Positions 1-6,365 of a stretch of DNA of 13,284 bases are shown here, piece by piece. The DNA lies in contig CAPZCD010000030.1 of assembly GCA_948744995.1 (NCBI GenBank), positions 1 through 13,284 of the forward strand, given 5' to 3'. Made by a program: the position numbers and the translations under genes. Numbering within the stretch: position 1 is the stretch's first letter; each line of letters begins with the position of its first letter. This DNA comes from an uncultured Rickettsiales bacterium. Its GTDB lineage: Bacteria > Pseudomonadota > Alphaproteobacteria > Rickettsiales > UBA1997. A model generated the notes under the pieces. That model did not search any database. It saw nothing but the letters and a program-made list of their open reading frames with translations, and was not told where the DNA came from.

Positions 1-323
1 ATAATGATAGATTGTATGGTTCTGTTAGCGCGACAAAATTGGCTAATTTTGTAAATAATATGATAAAAGAGCCAAAGGCTATAGGAAGAGGAGAGATTTT
101 TATAAAGGAGCCTATAAAGACATTGGGTAAGTTTACAGTGGCGTTTAATTTGCATTCGGATGTTTCTCTGGAAAAGGATGTTATAGTTGCTAGATCTAAA
201 GAAGAAGCTGAAAAAATTAAGAAAGGTGAATTTGTAAAGAAAGATGATAAAAAAGTTAAAAAAGATGAGGAAGGGGTTGAAGCAGAAGCTAAAACAGTAG
301 CTGTTAAAGAGGATGATAAATAA
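1..323 (+). CDS. rplI: 50S ribosomal protein L9, C-terminal part (5' end outside window)
   Basis: L9 binds 23S rRNA domain V at the base of the L1 stalk and affects translational fidelity. The frame is open from base 3 and reads N-D-R-L-Y-G-S-V-S, the conserved entry to the L9 C-terminal domain. The PIKTLGKFTV stretch and an LHSDVS motif follow, as in the family. The TTG at 12 is therefore an internal Leu codon, not a start; the real start lies before the window. After the folded domain come about 35 residues very rich in Lys, Glu and Asp, an extension longer than in E. coli L9 (149 residues in all). A probable terminator follows at 351-401, so this is the last gene of its transcript, which in relatives is rpsF-rpsR-rplI. 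The family call is secure; the role of the tail is unknown. Confidence 0.93.
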   Translation, partial: NDRLYGSVSATKLANFVNNMIKEPKAIGRGEIFIKEPIKTLGKFTVAFNLHSDVSLEKDVIVARSKEEAEKIKKGEFVKKDDKKVKKDEEGVEAEAKTVAVKEDDK

Positions 324-350
324 GAAAATAATTTTGTAATTTAGAAGGAA

Positions 351-401
351 ATAGGTTATATAATTTACTGTGAGGGTATGGTGATTGTATAGCCTATTTT
401 T
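351..401 (+). terminator. Probable intrinsic terminator after rplI
   Basis: Arms ATAGGTTATA (351-360) and TATAGCCTAT (388-397) pair over 10 bp with one G-T wobble. A run of T (397-401) follows directly. The 27-base loop is long for a terminator, but position and T-run fit the end of the rplI transcript. Confidence 0.6.
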
Positions 402-534
402 GTTGGTATTTATATAACAATAATTATTATTATTGAACGTCATTTTAGTAAAGAATAATCATTTTTGGGCTTATCTTATAAGAAAATAATACACTGTTGT
501 TTTATTATGAATTACAAACTAACTATAATTTAAA

Positions 535-619
535 TGGTGCGGCCAAGAGGAGTTGAACCTCCACCCTTTGCAGGACAACGACCTCAACATTGCGCGTCTA
601 CCAGTTCCGCCATGACCGC
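535..619 (-). tRNA. tRNA-Leu (anticodon GAG)
   Basis: A class II tRNA read on the minus strand. The 7-bp acceptor stem GCGGTCA/TGGCCGC contains one T-G pair and is followed by discriminator A. The CCA end is encoded in the DNA (535-537). The D region has TGGCGGAACTGGTAGACGCG, characteristic of tRNA-Leu. The anticodon arm is CAATG-TTGAGGT-CGTTG, giving GAG, which reads CUC and CUU. A long variable arm and a T arm with the GGTTCAA loop start are present. Length is 85 bases with CCA. The minus-strand promoter at 641-669 drives it. No clear terminator was found on its 3' side. Confidence 0.96.
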
Positions 620-937
620 TACTATACAGTGTTAGCCTCTATAATACTACTTTGCTTTTAAAAAGGCAATAAATTAAATTGATTAAAGGCACTGCCTACA
701 ACTTTCACTTAATCTTTAAATACTTACTATAAACCATATTTATATTAACCTTAATGTTATTATTTCTCACTTAAGAATGAAATATGAATAAAATAACTCT
801 CCAATATCAATTTTGGAAAATATAAATAAATTTTATAAAATTTTACCTTAATTTATTAAACCACTAAATAGAACCTACTAATTAAAAAATTGTTTAAATT
901 TCAACCGGAAACATTGGTAATTCTTTACATAAAATGT
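620..937. other. Non-coding spacer between tRNA-Leu and the minus-strand operon
   Basis: The stretch is extremely AT-rich. It holds the tRNA promoter at its left end. No reading frame, RNA gene or convincing terminator hairpin for the operon ending at 938 was seen in the rest. Confidence 0.6.
641..669 (-). promoter_or_regulatory. Sigma70-type promoter of tRNA-Leu
   Basis: On the minus strand TTGCCT (669-664), a 17-base spacer and TATTAT (646-641) form a good -35/-10 pair. The predicted transcription start is near 634, about 15 bases before the mature tRNA 5' end at 619. Confidence 0.65.
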
Positions 938-1186
938 CTAACATATCCCCCTTTCACTTAACCTTATTCTCCGCCGAATCCACTCTAAATTTAATCTATA
1001 CATTTGAAATCGTTCAATTTTTTGAATTTCTTCAATATTTTTAGCTAAGTCTTTAGTTAACTTTTCAATATCCATAAGATATTCTTCTATTCTATCCAAA
1101 TCTATTAAATCTATTTCTTCCATCATCATACCATAATCGTTCTTACTAATTACTTCAATTATACCATATTTTTCAGAACTAGTCAA
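938..1186 (-). CDS. Small coiled-coil protein of unknown function
   Basis: I do not recognise a family. The 82-residue product is charged and helical. Residues 26-62 look like coiled-coil heptads (LDRIEEYL.DIEKL.KDLAKNIEEI), and the C-terminus is Arg-rich (WIRRRIRLSERG). No signal peptide or membrane segment is visible. The longest frame starts with TTG at 1186 and overlaps the stop of the MerR gene as TTGA, which suggests translational coupling. A run of three Met codons at residues 20-22 (first at 1129) is an alternative start giving 63 residues. It is the last gene of the DUF2066/AI-2E/MerR operon. Overlap and frame make it likely real; function is open, perhaps connected with the regulator before it. 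Confidence 0.55.
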   Translation of the reverse strand: MTSSEKYGIIEVISKNDYGMMMEEIDLIDLDRIEEYLMDIEKLTKDLAKNIEEIQKIERFQMYRLNLEWIRRRIRLSERGIC

Positions 1187-1635
1187 ATATTTTTCAATTT
1201 TTCATAAAAATCACTTAATTTTTTCTTAAATGACTTAATATCATTAGCAAGATTTTCATCCACTTTTTCAACATACACAAAATGTGATTTGTTACTGTTG
1301 GTGCTGTTATTATCGCTGGCAATAATATTGTTTGCATTATTATCAATACCATTACTAGTAACTTGCTTTTTTTCCTGCGTTACAGTGAAAATTGTTTCCT
1401 GTTCCATTAGTTTTTTTAATCCTGCTATGGTATAACCCTTTTCGTATAAATATTCTCTTATAACGTTTAGTATTTTTATATCCTTATCATAAAAATATCT
1501 TCTCTTACCATTACCTCTAGTTGGCTTTATATATTCACCAAATTGAGTTTCCCAAAATCTAATAACATGCTCTGGGAGCCCAAGCTCTATAGCAGCTTCG
1601 CCTATTGATCTTTTTTTATCTATTATTAATACCAT
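1183..1635 (-). CDS. MerR-family transcriptional regulator
   Basis: A cytoplasmic DNA-binding protein of 150 residues. Residues 9-30 form the helix-turn-helix (SIGEAAIELGLPEHVIRFWE). The wing follows with the MerR hallmark IKPTRGNGKRRYF (37-48), then a second helix pair ending in the GYTIAGLKKLM motif (67-78). The DNA-binding half resembles the MerR-like regulator often encoded beside ihfA in alphaproteobacteria. No Cys cluster for metal binding is present, so it is unlikely to be a metal or redox sensor. Residues 94-117 are an Asn/Ser-rich, probably disordered linker. The last 30 residues form a basic amphipathic helix that may mediate dimerisation. It starts with ATG 2 bases after the permease stop and shares 4 bases with the next gene, so it lies in the operon. 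Its target is unknown. Confidence 0.85.
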   Translation of the reverse strand: MVLIIDKKRSIGEAAIELGLPEHVIRFWETQFGEYIKPTRGNGKRRYFYDKDIKILNVIREYLYEKGYTIAGLKKLMEQETIFTVTQEKKQVTSNGIDNNANNIIASDNNSTNSNKSHFVYVEKVDENLANDIKSFKKKLSDFYEKLKNI

Positions 1636-1637
1636 TC

Positions 1638-2684
1638 TTATTCCATTTTTCTTTTTTGTTCGATAAAAAATCTAACTATTACGCCTATCACCCCAATTAA
1701 AGGTACTGATAGTACTATTCCCCATGTGCCGAACAGTGAACCACAGGTAAATACTCCAAACAACATCCACATAGGGTGCACTTGCATTTTGTTGCCGATA
1801 ACATTAGGGGTTACAAAGTTGCCCTCGAGAAATTGTCCTAAACAATAAAAAAATAGAACAATAAATAATTTTTTTACCTGAAGCCCAAATTGAAAATAGG
1901 TAACAATTAGTGCCATTATAGCTGTTCCAAACGAGCCTATATATGGTAACATTATAGCGACTCCAGAAATTATACCTACAACTAATGCGTAGTTTATGCC
2001 TAAAAACTTTAAAACTAGACAATAAAATACGCTGAATATCAAACAGACATAGGTTTGACCTATTATATAATGGTGTAAAACGTCATTTATTCTAGTTGCC
2101 AAATTATTAAAACTATCTCTATAATTTTCGGGCAGAAGATAATCATTAAAATATGAGAACATCTTATCCCAATCGCTCAAAAAATAAAATGCTACTATTG
2201 GACTTATACATATCATAAATATAACATTTACAACTTCAAAAGATGATAATAGTAAACTATTTGTCAGAGCCATTAGCCATTTTATTGCAGCATTTGCTAC
2301 ACTATTTATATAGTTTTGGACATCTTTTGCTTCTCTAACACCAAATTTTTCGAATATATTAACTATGGTTATGTATAGTTTATCCTTATCTATATTTTGT
2401 ATATGTTTAATTGTCTCAGCGAATAAGCTAATCAACTGTGATAAAGTCTTTGGAAAAACAAGTAAAAATAATGCTACTATTGATATACTAAATAGTAATA
2501 TTACAACTAACGAAAGAAATGATCTATTAATTTTTGTTTCATATTTTTTAACCAAATCTTTGAATAGAAAAGCTATTATAAAACCAACTACAAATGGTAG
2601 AAGTATGCCCTTTATCCTATAAATAAATAGAACAAATAGCAAAACCAAAGAAAGTTTTAGAAGCTTATTTTCAAGATAACTCAT
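1638..2684 (-). CDS. AI-2E family transporter (PerM/YdiK-like inner-membrane permease)
   Basis: A 348-residue inner-membrane protein. Its hydrophobic segments fit the roughly 8-helix AI-2E/UPF0118 topology: two near the N-terminus (about 10-42), one at 56-78, one around 146-170, and four in the C-terminal half (about 213-335). Family signatures visible are PYIGSFGTA (about residues 249-257), the polar loop EGNFVTPNVIGNKMQVHP (about 290-307) and FGTWGIVLSVPL near the end. Members are proposed exporters of small molecules, or Na+/H+ antiporters in some bacteria; the substrate here cannot be inferred. Its ATG overlaps the DUF2066 stop by one base (TAATG), so the two are translationally coupled. 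DUF2066 next to AI-2E is a recurring alphaproteobacterial pair. In several relatives hda follows this pair; here a MerR regulator occupies that place. Confidence 0.88.
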   Translation of the reverse strand: MSYLENKLLKLSLVLLFVLFIYRIKGILLPFVVGFIIAFLFKDLVKKYETKINRSFLSLVVILLFSISIVALFLLVFPKTLSQLISLFAETIKHIQNIDKDKLYITIVNIFEKFGVREAKDVQNYINSVANAAIKWLMALTNSLLLSSFEVVNVIFMICISPIVAFYFLSDWDKMFSYFNDYLLPENYRDSFNNLATRINDVLHHYIIGQTYVCLIFSVFYCLVLKFLGINYALVVGIISGVAIMLPYIGSFGTAIMALIVTYFQFGLQVKKLFIVLFFYCLGQFLEGNFVTPNVIGNKMQVHPMWMLFGVFTCGSLFGTWGIVLSVPLIGVIGVIVRFFIEQKRKME

Positions 2685-3787
2685 TAATCTCCCATATAAT
2701 TTAATAAATATTGATCTTCGCTCATATCAAGGACGAAATTTTTTCTTCTAAACATTTCCATTAGTTCAGCTTCATCACAGGTATGTTGTATTCTTAACTT
2801 TGCGAATTTTGTTGTTACCTCTATTGTTTGGATGCCCTTTATAAAATCCAAATTTTTAAGCAAATTTTTCAAATATATAAAATTATCCAATTTCTTTATA
2901 GGCACTAGAACATCAATATATAAATTCTCTTTAATCTCGTTGTTATCTGTATTTGTTTTTTCTTTTGTAGTCAGATTTATCACAAAATCAAAGGTTTTTT
3001 CTGATGCTTTTGCTATAAGTTGTTCCACATCGTAATTATCTTTGTTTACATAATTTAAAACCCTATTGATTTTATTTTCGGCATTTATTTCCACCAGATT
3101 TATTTCAACTCTATCATATTTTTCATTATACTTTGCAATAGAAACCATAACCGTATTGGAATTGTATTTTTTTAGCAATGTACCAAATGATTCATAATCT
3201 CTATTGTTTATTTTATTCCATGACAGTAAGCCTGAATTCGATAGGGAATAGTTATCTATTATAAATATTTTATCTGACTTTTGTTCGAAAAATTTATCAT
3301 AAGCTGTTGCGTACCAGATGTTTGAACTATCCAATAAATCTATCTCATCTTTACCATTATCAAACAATGGTATATACAAATAGGTTTCAGTTACTACTTT
3401 ACCCGGTTTTATACCTAAATTGTTAAGATTGTACTCTAGGAAATTTTTATCAAATATTACGACTATATAGCTTGCGTAACTATCCTTTGTTATTATTTCA
3501 TCATATATCCTAACGCTTGATACAATTTCAGATATTGTAGAGTCGGCAAGAAATTTCGTATAGGACTCATCAATTCCTAAATTTTTGAATACAATTTTTA
3601 ATGCTCTTCTTAACCCATTTTTCAGAGCTTCTTCTTTGGCTTTAGTTGAATTTACTGACTTTGCTTGTATTTTTAAGTCGCTAACGGCGTATATTTGGCT
3701 ATCATCTATATCTGCTGCAAATGATATAGCTCCTCTAACCAGTAATAATAAATTAACTAATAGTAATAGTCTAAAAAAATGTTTCAT
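2684..3787 (-). CDS. DUF2066 domain-containing exported protein
   Basis: A 367-residue protein of unknown biochemical function. The N-terminus from ATG 3787 (MKHFFRLLLL...) has a basic start, a Leu/Val-rich core and a likely cleavage site near SFA-AD, i.e. a Sec signal peptide. It should act in the periplasm or envelope. The following domain (AVSDLKIQAKS, KAKEEALKNGLRRALKIVF) matches the N-terminal pattern of DUF2066, and the neighbouring AI-2E permease supports this. A longer frame starts at TTG 3823, but the promoter -10 box (3812-3817) lies inside that extension, so ATG 3787 is chosen. No strong Shine-Dalgarno sequence precedes it, and the predicted leader is short (about 20 bases). It is the first gene of the four-gene operon. 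Confidence 0.75.
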   Translation of the reverse strand: MKHFFRLLLLVNLLLLVRGAISFAADIDDSQIYAVSDLKIQAKSVNSTKAKEEALKNGLRRALKIVFKNLGIDESYTKFLADSTISEIVSSVRIYDEIITKDSYASYIVVIFDKNFLEYNLNNLGIKPGKVVTETYLYIPLFDNGKDEIDLLDSSNIWYATAYDKFFEQKSDKIFIIDNYSLSNSGLLSWNKINNRDYESFGTLLKKYNSNTVMVSIAKYNEKYDRVEINLVEINAENKINRVLNYVNKDNYDVEQLIAKASEKTFDFVINLTTKEKTNTDNNEIKENLYIDVLVPIKKLDNFIYLKNLLKNLDFIKGIQTIEVTTKFAKLRIQHTCDEAELMEMFRRKNFVLDMSEDQYLLNYMGD

Positions 3788-3811
3788 TCTATGATTAGTA
3801 ATTGTATTCCT

Positions 3812-3839
3812 ATTATACAGCAAATATGTTTAAAAACAA
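3812..3839 (-). promoter_or_regulatory. Promoter of the DUF2066/AI-2E/MerR operon
   Basis: Minus strand: TTGTTT (3839-3834), 16-base spacer, then TATAAT (3817-3812) preceded by TG one base upstream (TGTATAAT), a partly extended -10. The start is predicted near 3805. It begins only 6 bases beyond the stop codon of the glycosyltransferase gene. A 7-bp all-A/T inverted repeat (3830-3848) across the -35 could be a weak terminator of that gene. Confidence 0.62.
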
Positions 3840-3844
3840 GATTT

Positions 3845-4801
3845 TTAATTTTTATTTAAAATCTTATTCAAAAATCCAAATGGAAATTTATACACAACTT
3901 TATAAGTCTTCTCATCCTTCCAATCGGTCATAGCAACATATTCCCAAAATTTCATTTTGTATTTATTCACTATCCGGTAAGAAAATAGATGGAATATTGA
4001 TTTATATATGGTAGTTGGCTTTTTATCGGAAACAAAATGCATCATTTTAGGATGTTTTGCTGAATATCTAAGATCTGGTAAAAAATCCTTATTTTTCACT
4101 TTATATTTTTTCATTGTATAGTACGAAATTAAAAAACTCCATCTAAAGCTGATTTGTTTTATTTTATCATAATAAACTAAATTTATTGCATTTTGGTCTA
4201 TATCATCCAACTTTGGATACTTTTTTATAAAGTCAAGTAATTTATCCTCTAATCCATCTGCCCTGATTTTCTTTAGATTCACGACCATAAAACCGGCATT
4301 ATAATACATATCATGCTTTTGAAAATCAAAATCATTTTTGTAGTTAAATTCATTGAATGTCCTTTCGTAGTACTTTACATTTCTACTCCTATAGGATTTA
4401 AAATCCACACAGTTCCCACTATAGTACTCTTCTATATCCTCATTCCATATCTCCTCAAGACCATCAAGAAATGTAACATCACAATCGGTATAAATTATTT
4501 TATCTAAATTAGGTAATAGAGAAGCTAACTTAAGTCTATAACAGGTAGCAAGTTTTAGAGCTTCTGTTTCAGAAGTATCTACATCTATAAATTCTATAGC
4601 ACAATCTTTTATGGTATCTTTAAGTTTTAGTATTCTTTCTTTATTTATATCTGATAGTTTATCTTGTAATATATAGAAATGATAGAATATATTATTATTT
4701 TTCTCATTAACCAATATAGATACTATTGTTTCAGCACAGTAAAAGGCATAGTTATCATCGCAAGCTAAGGCTACGTGTATTATAGTTTTTTCTTCTTTCA
4801 T
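3845..4801 (-). CDS. GT8-family glycosyltransferase, full-length copy
   Basis: GT8 enzymes are retaining transferases that use a UDP-sugar and Mn2+, for example galactosyl- or glucosyltransferases of lipopolysaccharide (LgtC, WaaI, WaaJ). The 318-residue product has the GT-A pattern. The N-terminal strand IHVALACDDNY (8-18) binds nucleotide. YRLKLASLLP (88-97) is followed by the metal-binding DxD motif DCD (106-108). NAGFMVVNLKKIR (168-180) follows, then DQN (202-204) where paralogs have DQD. MHFVSDKKP (254-262) carries the His/Lys that contact the diphosphate. A basic C-terminal tail of about 55 residues (YKMKFWEYVA and on) resembles the membrane-attachment tails of LPS transferases. It starts 12 bases after the remnant copy, has no clear RBS and is probably co-transcribed from the promoter at 6321-6349. 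The family is sure; donor and acceptor are inferred, with galE nearby pointing to UDP-galactose. Confidence 0.88.
   Translation of the reverse strand: MKEEKTIIHVALACDDNYAFYCAETIVSILVNEKNNNIFYHFYILQDKLSDINKERILKLKDTIKDCAIEFIDVDTSETEALKLATCYRLKLASLLPNLDKIIYTDCDVTFLDGLEEIWNEDIEEYYSGNCVDFKSYRSRNVKYYERTFNEFNYKNDFDFQKHDMYYNAGFMVVNLKKIRADGLEDKLLDFIKKYPKLDDIDQNAINLVYYDKIKQISFRWSFLISYYTMKKYKVKNKDFLPDLRYSAKHPKMMHFVSDKKPTTIYKSIFHLFSYRIVNKYKMKFWEYVAMTDWKDEKTYKVVYKFPFGFLNKILNKN
3866..3962. repeat. Direct repeat R2, copy a (3' end of full-length GT8 gene)
   Basis: 97 bases matching 4823-4919 with 3 mismatches by eye and no gaps. It encodes the shared C-terminal tail (YKMKFWEYVAMTDW... to PFGFLNK). Confidence 0.9.
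4402..4789. repeat. Direct repeat R1, copy a (5' third of full-length GT8 gene)
   Basis: 388 bases aligned without gaps to 5859-6246, about 94% identical by eye. It covers the N-terminal nucleotide-binding part up to just after the DxD motif. Similarity drops sharply beyond its left edge. Confidence 0.9.
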
Positions 4802-4813
4802 AAGATAATCTCA

Positions 4814-5463
4814 TTATTTTTTATTCAAAAATCCAAATGGAAATTTATACACAACTTTATAAGTCTTTTCATTCTTCCAATCGGTCATAGCGACATATTC
4901 CCAAAATTTCATTTTGTATCTGTTGAGAATACTATAAGAATATAGGTGAAAAATTGATTTATAGATTATGTTTGGCTTTCTTCGCATCAGAAAATGTGCC
5001 ATTTTAGCATTTTTTATCGATAATTTAAAATCATTATAAAACTCTTTATCTTTAAATCTTATTTTATGATCTTTAGCCCCAAGGTATGACACTAAAAAAT
5101 TCCACTTTGAACTTATGGGTTTTATTTTATCGTAACACACCATATTTATTATATCTTGATCTAGAAGTGGAATATCCGGATATTTTTGAAAATTTTTAAA
5201 AAATTTTTCTTCAATTTTATCTTTTCTCATAAGATCTAAATTCATAACCAGAAAACCAGCATTATAATACAATTCCATTAACTCATAGTTAAAATCATTT
5301 TTATCAATATGATAGTCAATACTAAAATGATGTATATTTTCTTCTAAACCATTACACCATTCTGGCACAGCTCCCATATAATATTTGCTTATGTCATCAT
5401 CCCATATCTCCTTAAGACCATCTAGAAATGTAACATCACAATCGGTATAGATTATTTTATCTA
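4814..5463 (-). pseudogene. GT8 glycosyltransferase remnant, 5' end deleted
   Basis: The frame reads GT8 sequence from codon GAT at 5461-5459: DKIIYTDCDVTFLDGLKEIW, then MGAVPEW, NAGFLVMNLDLMR, DQDIIN, MAHFLMRRKP and the full tail ending PFGFLNKK. There is no start codon upstream, because 5463 joins directly to the 3' part of another copy. The first ATG in frame is at 5377 and would give 187 residues lacking both the nucleotide-binding N-terminus and the catalytic DxD (DCD) motif, which is still encoded just upstream (about 5435-5443). An active transferase is therefore not expected, although a 187-residue polypeptide could be made. The preceding copy is out of frame with it, so no chimeric protein forms. 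The rest of the frame has no stops, so the deletion looks recent. Confidence 0.82.
4823..4919. repeat. Direct repeat R2, copy b (3' end of GT8 remnant)
   Basis: Partner of 3866-3962; 94 of 97 positions agree by eye. Confidence 0.9.
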
Positions 5464-6276
5464 TATGGTAGTTGGTTTTTTATTTGCTAAAAAATGCATC
5501 ATTTTAGGATGTTTTGCTGAGTATTTTAGTTCCTTCAGTAATTGTTTATCAGTTATTTTTATCTTATTGGATTTAATTGCATAATAAGATACCAAAAAAC
5601 TCCACTTAAAACTTATAGGTTTTATTTTAGAATTTATGGTCAAATTCATTATATCCTGGTCGTAGAGTGGTAGGTTTGGATATCTTTTTGAAAAATTTAA
5701 TGTTAGCTGTTCTATACCATCTTCTCTGATTTTTTTTAAATTCATAATCATGAAACCGGCATTAAACAAAAAATTGTATGAATTAATATCCACATCATTT
5801 TCAGATACTCTGCATTCCTTAAAAAAATGTTCTCTTATTCTTTCCCGGTCATAACCCCAATCCACACAATTCCCACTGTAGTAGTCTTCTATATTCTCAT
5901 TCCATATCTCCTCAAGACTATCAAGAAATGTAACATCACAATCGGTATAGATTATTTTATCTAAATTAGGTAGTAATGAAGCTAACTTAAGTCTATAACA
6001 GGTAGCAAGTTTTAGAGCTTCTGTTTCAGAAGTATCTATATCTATAAATTCTATAATACAATCTTTTATGGTATCTTTAAGTTTTAGTATTCTTTCTTTG
6101 TTTATATCTAATAGTTTATCTTGTAGTATATAGAAATGATAGAATATATTATTATTTTTCTCATTAACTAATATAGATACTATTGTTTCAGCACAGTAGA
6201 AAGCATAGTTATCATCGCAAGCTAGAGCTACATGTATTGTGGTTTTGTTATCTAAATCATTAACGTCATCTACCAT
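5461..6276 (-). CDS. GT8-family glycosyltransferase, C-terminally truncated copy
   Basis: The 271-residue product matches the full-length copy closely over its first 130 residues and again near its end. All catalytic motifs remain: IHVALACDDNY (14-24), DCD (112-114), NAGFMIMNLKKIR (172-184), DQD (206-208) and MHFLANKKP (260-268). It stops at KPTTI where the full-length copy continues for about 53 residues with the basic, probably membrane-attaching tail. The TAG stop is formed exactly at a deletion junction (5462/5463) joining this gene to the interior of the next copy. The catalytic core may fold, but the missing tail makes function doubtful. Start: ATG 6276, just downstream of the promoter at 6321-6349. 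The first 10 residues (VDDVNDLDN) are unlike the other copy. Confidence 0.75.
   Translation of the reverse strand: MVDDVNDLDNKTTIHVALACDDNYAFYCAETIVSILVNEKNNNIFYHFYILQDKLLDINKERILKLKDTIKDCIIEFIDIDTSETEALKLATCYRLKLASLLPNLDKIIYTDCDVTFLDSLEEIWNENIEDYYSGNCVDWGYDRERIREHFFKECRVSENDVDINSYNFLFNAGFMIMNLKKIREDGIEQLTLNFSKRYPNLPLYDQDIMNLTINSKIKPISFKWSFLVSYYAIKSNKIKITDKQLLKELKYSAKHPKMMHFLANKKPTTI
5859..6246. repeat. Direct repeat R1, copy b (5' part of truncated GT8 gene)
   Basis: Partner of 4402-4789. The stretch 5902-5963 also recurs in the remnant at 5402-5463, so the 3' part of this unit exists three times. Confidence 0.9.
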
Positions 6277-6320
6277 AAAAATCCAAGATTTTTTATAATA
6301 ATTGAAAATTTATATGTTAT

Positions 6321-6349
6321 ATTATAACCTACATTAAAGATAAAAGCAA
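6321..6349 (-). promoter_or_regulatory. Promoter of the GT8 cluster
   Basis: Minus strand: TTGCTT (6349-6344), 17-base spacer, TATAAT (6326-6321). The start is near 6314, leaving a leader of about 38 bases. The opposite strand of the same stretch carries TTGAAA (6302-6307) and TATAAC (6323-6328) 15 bases apart, a weak candidate promoter for galE. The divergent transcripts may thus compete for this region. Confidence 0.65.
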
Positions 6350-6365
6350 TAACAAGATTAGAATT

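Noticed and set aside
418..435. Perfect 7-bp hairpin CAATAAT-TATT-ATTATTG downstream of rplI
   Set aside because: Only A/T plus one closing C-G pair and no T-run; expected by chance in such AT-rich DNA.
4814..5377. 187-residue frame from ATG 5377 as a complete, independent glycosyltransferase gene
   Set aside because: GT8 coding sequence continues upstream of this ATG through the DxD motif to 5461, so the ATG is an internal Met of a beheaded gene.
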